NCBI GenBank assembly: GCA_900315065.1
Contig: OMXQ01000022.1
Span: 1 to 32,291, forward strand
Direction of reading: 5' to 3'
DNA from: an uncultured Erysipelotrichaceae bacterium
Lineage (GTDB): Bacteria > Bacillota_I > Bacilli_A > Erysipelotrichales > Erysipelotrichaceae
Length of the DNA: 32,291 bases
The notes under the pieces: model-generated
The model's input: the letters and a program-made list of their open reading frames with translations, nothing else
Databases searched by the model: none
What the model was told of the DNA's origin: nothing
Shown: positions 31,403-32,291 of the stretch, piece after piece
How the letters are laid out: each line of letters opens with the position of its first letter
How positions within the stretch are numbered: position 1 is the first letter of the stretch
Translations under genes and position numbers: made by a program

Positions 31403-32142
31403 AAATCATGACTTTGAACCTGATGACTGATTCACTGGACTTACTGGAAAAAGTGCCTTTTTCCACACGATCAAAGGCAATTCTGAAGATGATTCATCAA
31501 TATGATCCTGATCTGATCGGCGTCCAGGAACTCACTGAAAACATGTTTTCATATCTGCAGCAGCTGCAGAAAGATTATGTCTTCTTCGGTGATTCCCGGC
31601 ATTCCATGTACAACAACGAATATACTTCTATTCTGTACAAGAAAGACAAATTCGAGCAGATTGACGGCAGCACAAGCTGGCTTTCCCCTCATCCCGATAA
31701 ACCTGGTTCCCGTTTTCTTCTGTCACAATTCCCCCGTATTGTTACGCAAGCTCATCTGAAAGAAAAAGAAACCGGAAAGATTCTGACCTTTGCCAATACC
31801 CACCTGGATGCCAATCTTCCCTATATGAGAACCAGGCAGGCAAAGGTACTCTTATCTCTGTTACCAGAAGAGCATGTCATTCTGACTGGCGACTTCAATA
31901 CCGTGTCTGACTCTCCAGCCCTTCAGATTCTTCAGAAAAGGTTAAAAGATGCAGTGAGTGATGATATGGGCTCTACTCTGCGCGGGAGATTTGGTTCCCT
32001 GTCTCACCGCTATCATCCGATTGATCATATTTTCTATACCAATGACATTCTGGTATCAGAGACTCAGAAGATCAAAGATACATATGACGGTGTTATGCCT
32101 TCTGATCACTATCCTGTCATCATGTATGCATGCATATTATAA
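31399..32142 (+). CDS. Endonuclease/exonuclease/phosphatase-superfamily hydrolase
   Basis: The 247-residue product shows the family's metal-dependent phosphodiesterase motifs in order: MTLNL (N7), DLIGVQEL (E44), FANTHLD, LTGDFNT, the DH of HPIDHIFY, and SDHYPVIM at the end. All catalytic positions look intact. There is no signal peptide, so it acts inside the cell. Family members cut DNA, RNA, phosphoinositides, sphingomyelin or cyclic nucleotides; the substrate here cannot be assigned. It overlaps the Crp/Fnr-type regulator by 4 bases and is followed by a strong terminator. Confidence 0.87.
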   Translation: MKIMTLNLMTDSLDLLEKVPFSTRSKAILKMIHQYDPDLIGVQELTENMFSYLQQLQKDYVFFGDSRHSMYNNEYTSILYKKDKFEQIDGSTSWLSPHPDKPGSRFLLSQFPRIVTQAHLKEKETGKILTFANTHLDANLPYMRTRQAKVLLSLLPEEHVILTGDFNTVSDSPALQILQKRLKDAVSDDMGSTLRGRFGSLSHRYHPIDHIFYTNDILVSETQKIKDTYDGVMPSDHYPVIMYACIL

Positions 32143-32151
32143 ACATGCATG

Positions 32152-32191
32152 AAAAAGAACGGTTTCGTGATTCATCACACCGTTCTTTTTT
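32152..32191. terminator. Bidirectional rho-independent terminator
   Basis: AAAAAGAACGGT (32152-32163) pairs with ACCGTTCTTTTT (32179-32190) over 12 positions, with an inner GTGA/TCAC stem. A/T runs flank both sides, so it ends the plus-strand hydrolase gene and the convergent minus-strand frame at 32208-32291. Confidence 0.92.
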
Positions 32192-32207
32192 CTACGCTAT
32201 GTTCGAG

Positions 32208-32291
32208 CTAAGTGTTGGTCCCGGTATCTGAATTAGTCTCCGCAAATATGCCATAGTGGTATTCCTCGTAGGCCGTGCGGAGATCTATCGG
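32208..32291 (-). CDS. C-terminal end of an unidentified minus-strand gene, cut by window edge
   Basis: The minus strand is open from the window edge to a TAG at 32208, giving 27 residues: PIDLRTAYEEYHYGIFAETN then SDTGTNT. It sits behind a bidirectional terminator, as a gene end would. A near-terminal TAYEEYHYGIF segment looks like ordered protein, but I do not recognise the family. A chance open frame of this length cannot be excluded. Confidence 0.35.
   Translation of the reverse strand, partial: PIDLRTAYEEYHYGIFAETNSDTGTNT

Overview
The window looks like a piece of a low-to-moderate GC Firmicutes chromosome, most likely from the Erysipelotrichia/Erysipelotrichaceae or a nearby gut lineage. 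This is an inference from purine-rich Shine-Dalgarno sites (AAGGAG, GGAGG), a T-box leader, a CsoR/CopA copper operon, MATE pumps and a catabolic-type acetolactate synthase. No rRNA, tRNA or CRISPR array was seen. Most genes lie on the minus strand in short operons that end in clear rho-independent hairpins.

Layout. 1-1660: an IS200/IS605-type element, with the N-terminus of a Y1 transposase (minus, cut by the window edge), a divergent TnpB nuclease gene, and a right-end hairpin with a probable guide-RNA region. 1873-5451: two convergent cyclic-di-GMP genes, a membrane HD-GYP protein and a soluble GGDEF-EAL protein, sharing a bidirectional terminator. 5753-10315: a four-gene minus-strand operon of two tandem hypB paralogues, a large iron-sulfur/flavin oxidoreductase and hypA, with no hydrogenase gene in view. 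10495-12509: an aldo/keto reductase divergent from a LysR regulator. 12522-14807: a possible 47-residue small protein, then a D-2-hydroxyacid dehydrogenase and HisC-like aminotransferase operon. 15035-17883: an AlsS-type acetolactate synthase and a xanthine phosphoribosyltransferase-GNAT fusion. 17953-21380: a copper operon (csoR, copA, HMA protein) with its operator between -35 and -10. 21583-23366: a zinc-finger/HTH/Panacea-type antitoxin-like gene with no evident toxin, convergent with a cytidylate-kinase-like gene that has a degraded P-loop. 23453-24793: a MATE transporter. 24907-28125: a T-box-controlled operon of a CstA-family transporter and a branched-chain aminotransferase. 28230-32142: an extended SDR, a second MATE transporter divergent from a Crp/Fnr-type regulator, and an overlapping endonuclease/exonuclease/phosphatase-family gene. 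The last bases hold the C-terminal end of an unidentified minus-strand gene.

How the genes fit together. Copper excess should release CsoR and induce CopA and the small HMA proteins. Uncharged tRNA, tentatively tRNA-Ile, should open the cstA-ilvE operon, tying a transporter to branched-chain amino acid supply. The c-di-GMP pair has one apparently intact hydrolase domain (HD-GYP) and one apparently intact synthase domain (GGDEF); each partner also carries a decayed domain of the opposite type. The hyp operon implies nickel delivery to an enzyme encoded elsewhere. Several start codons were set downstream of the longest reading frame because a good ribosome-binding site sits there; each case is noted.
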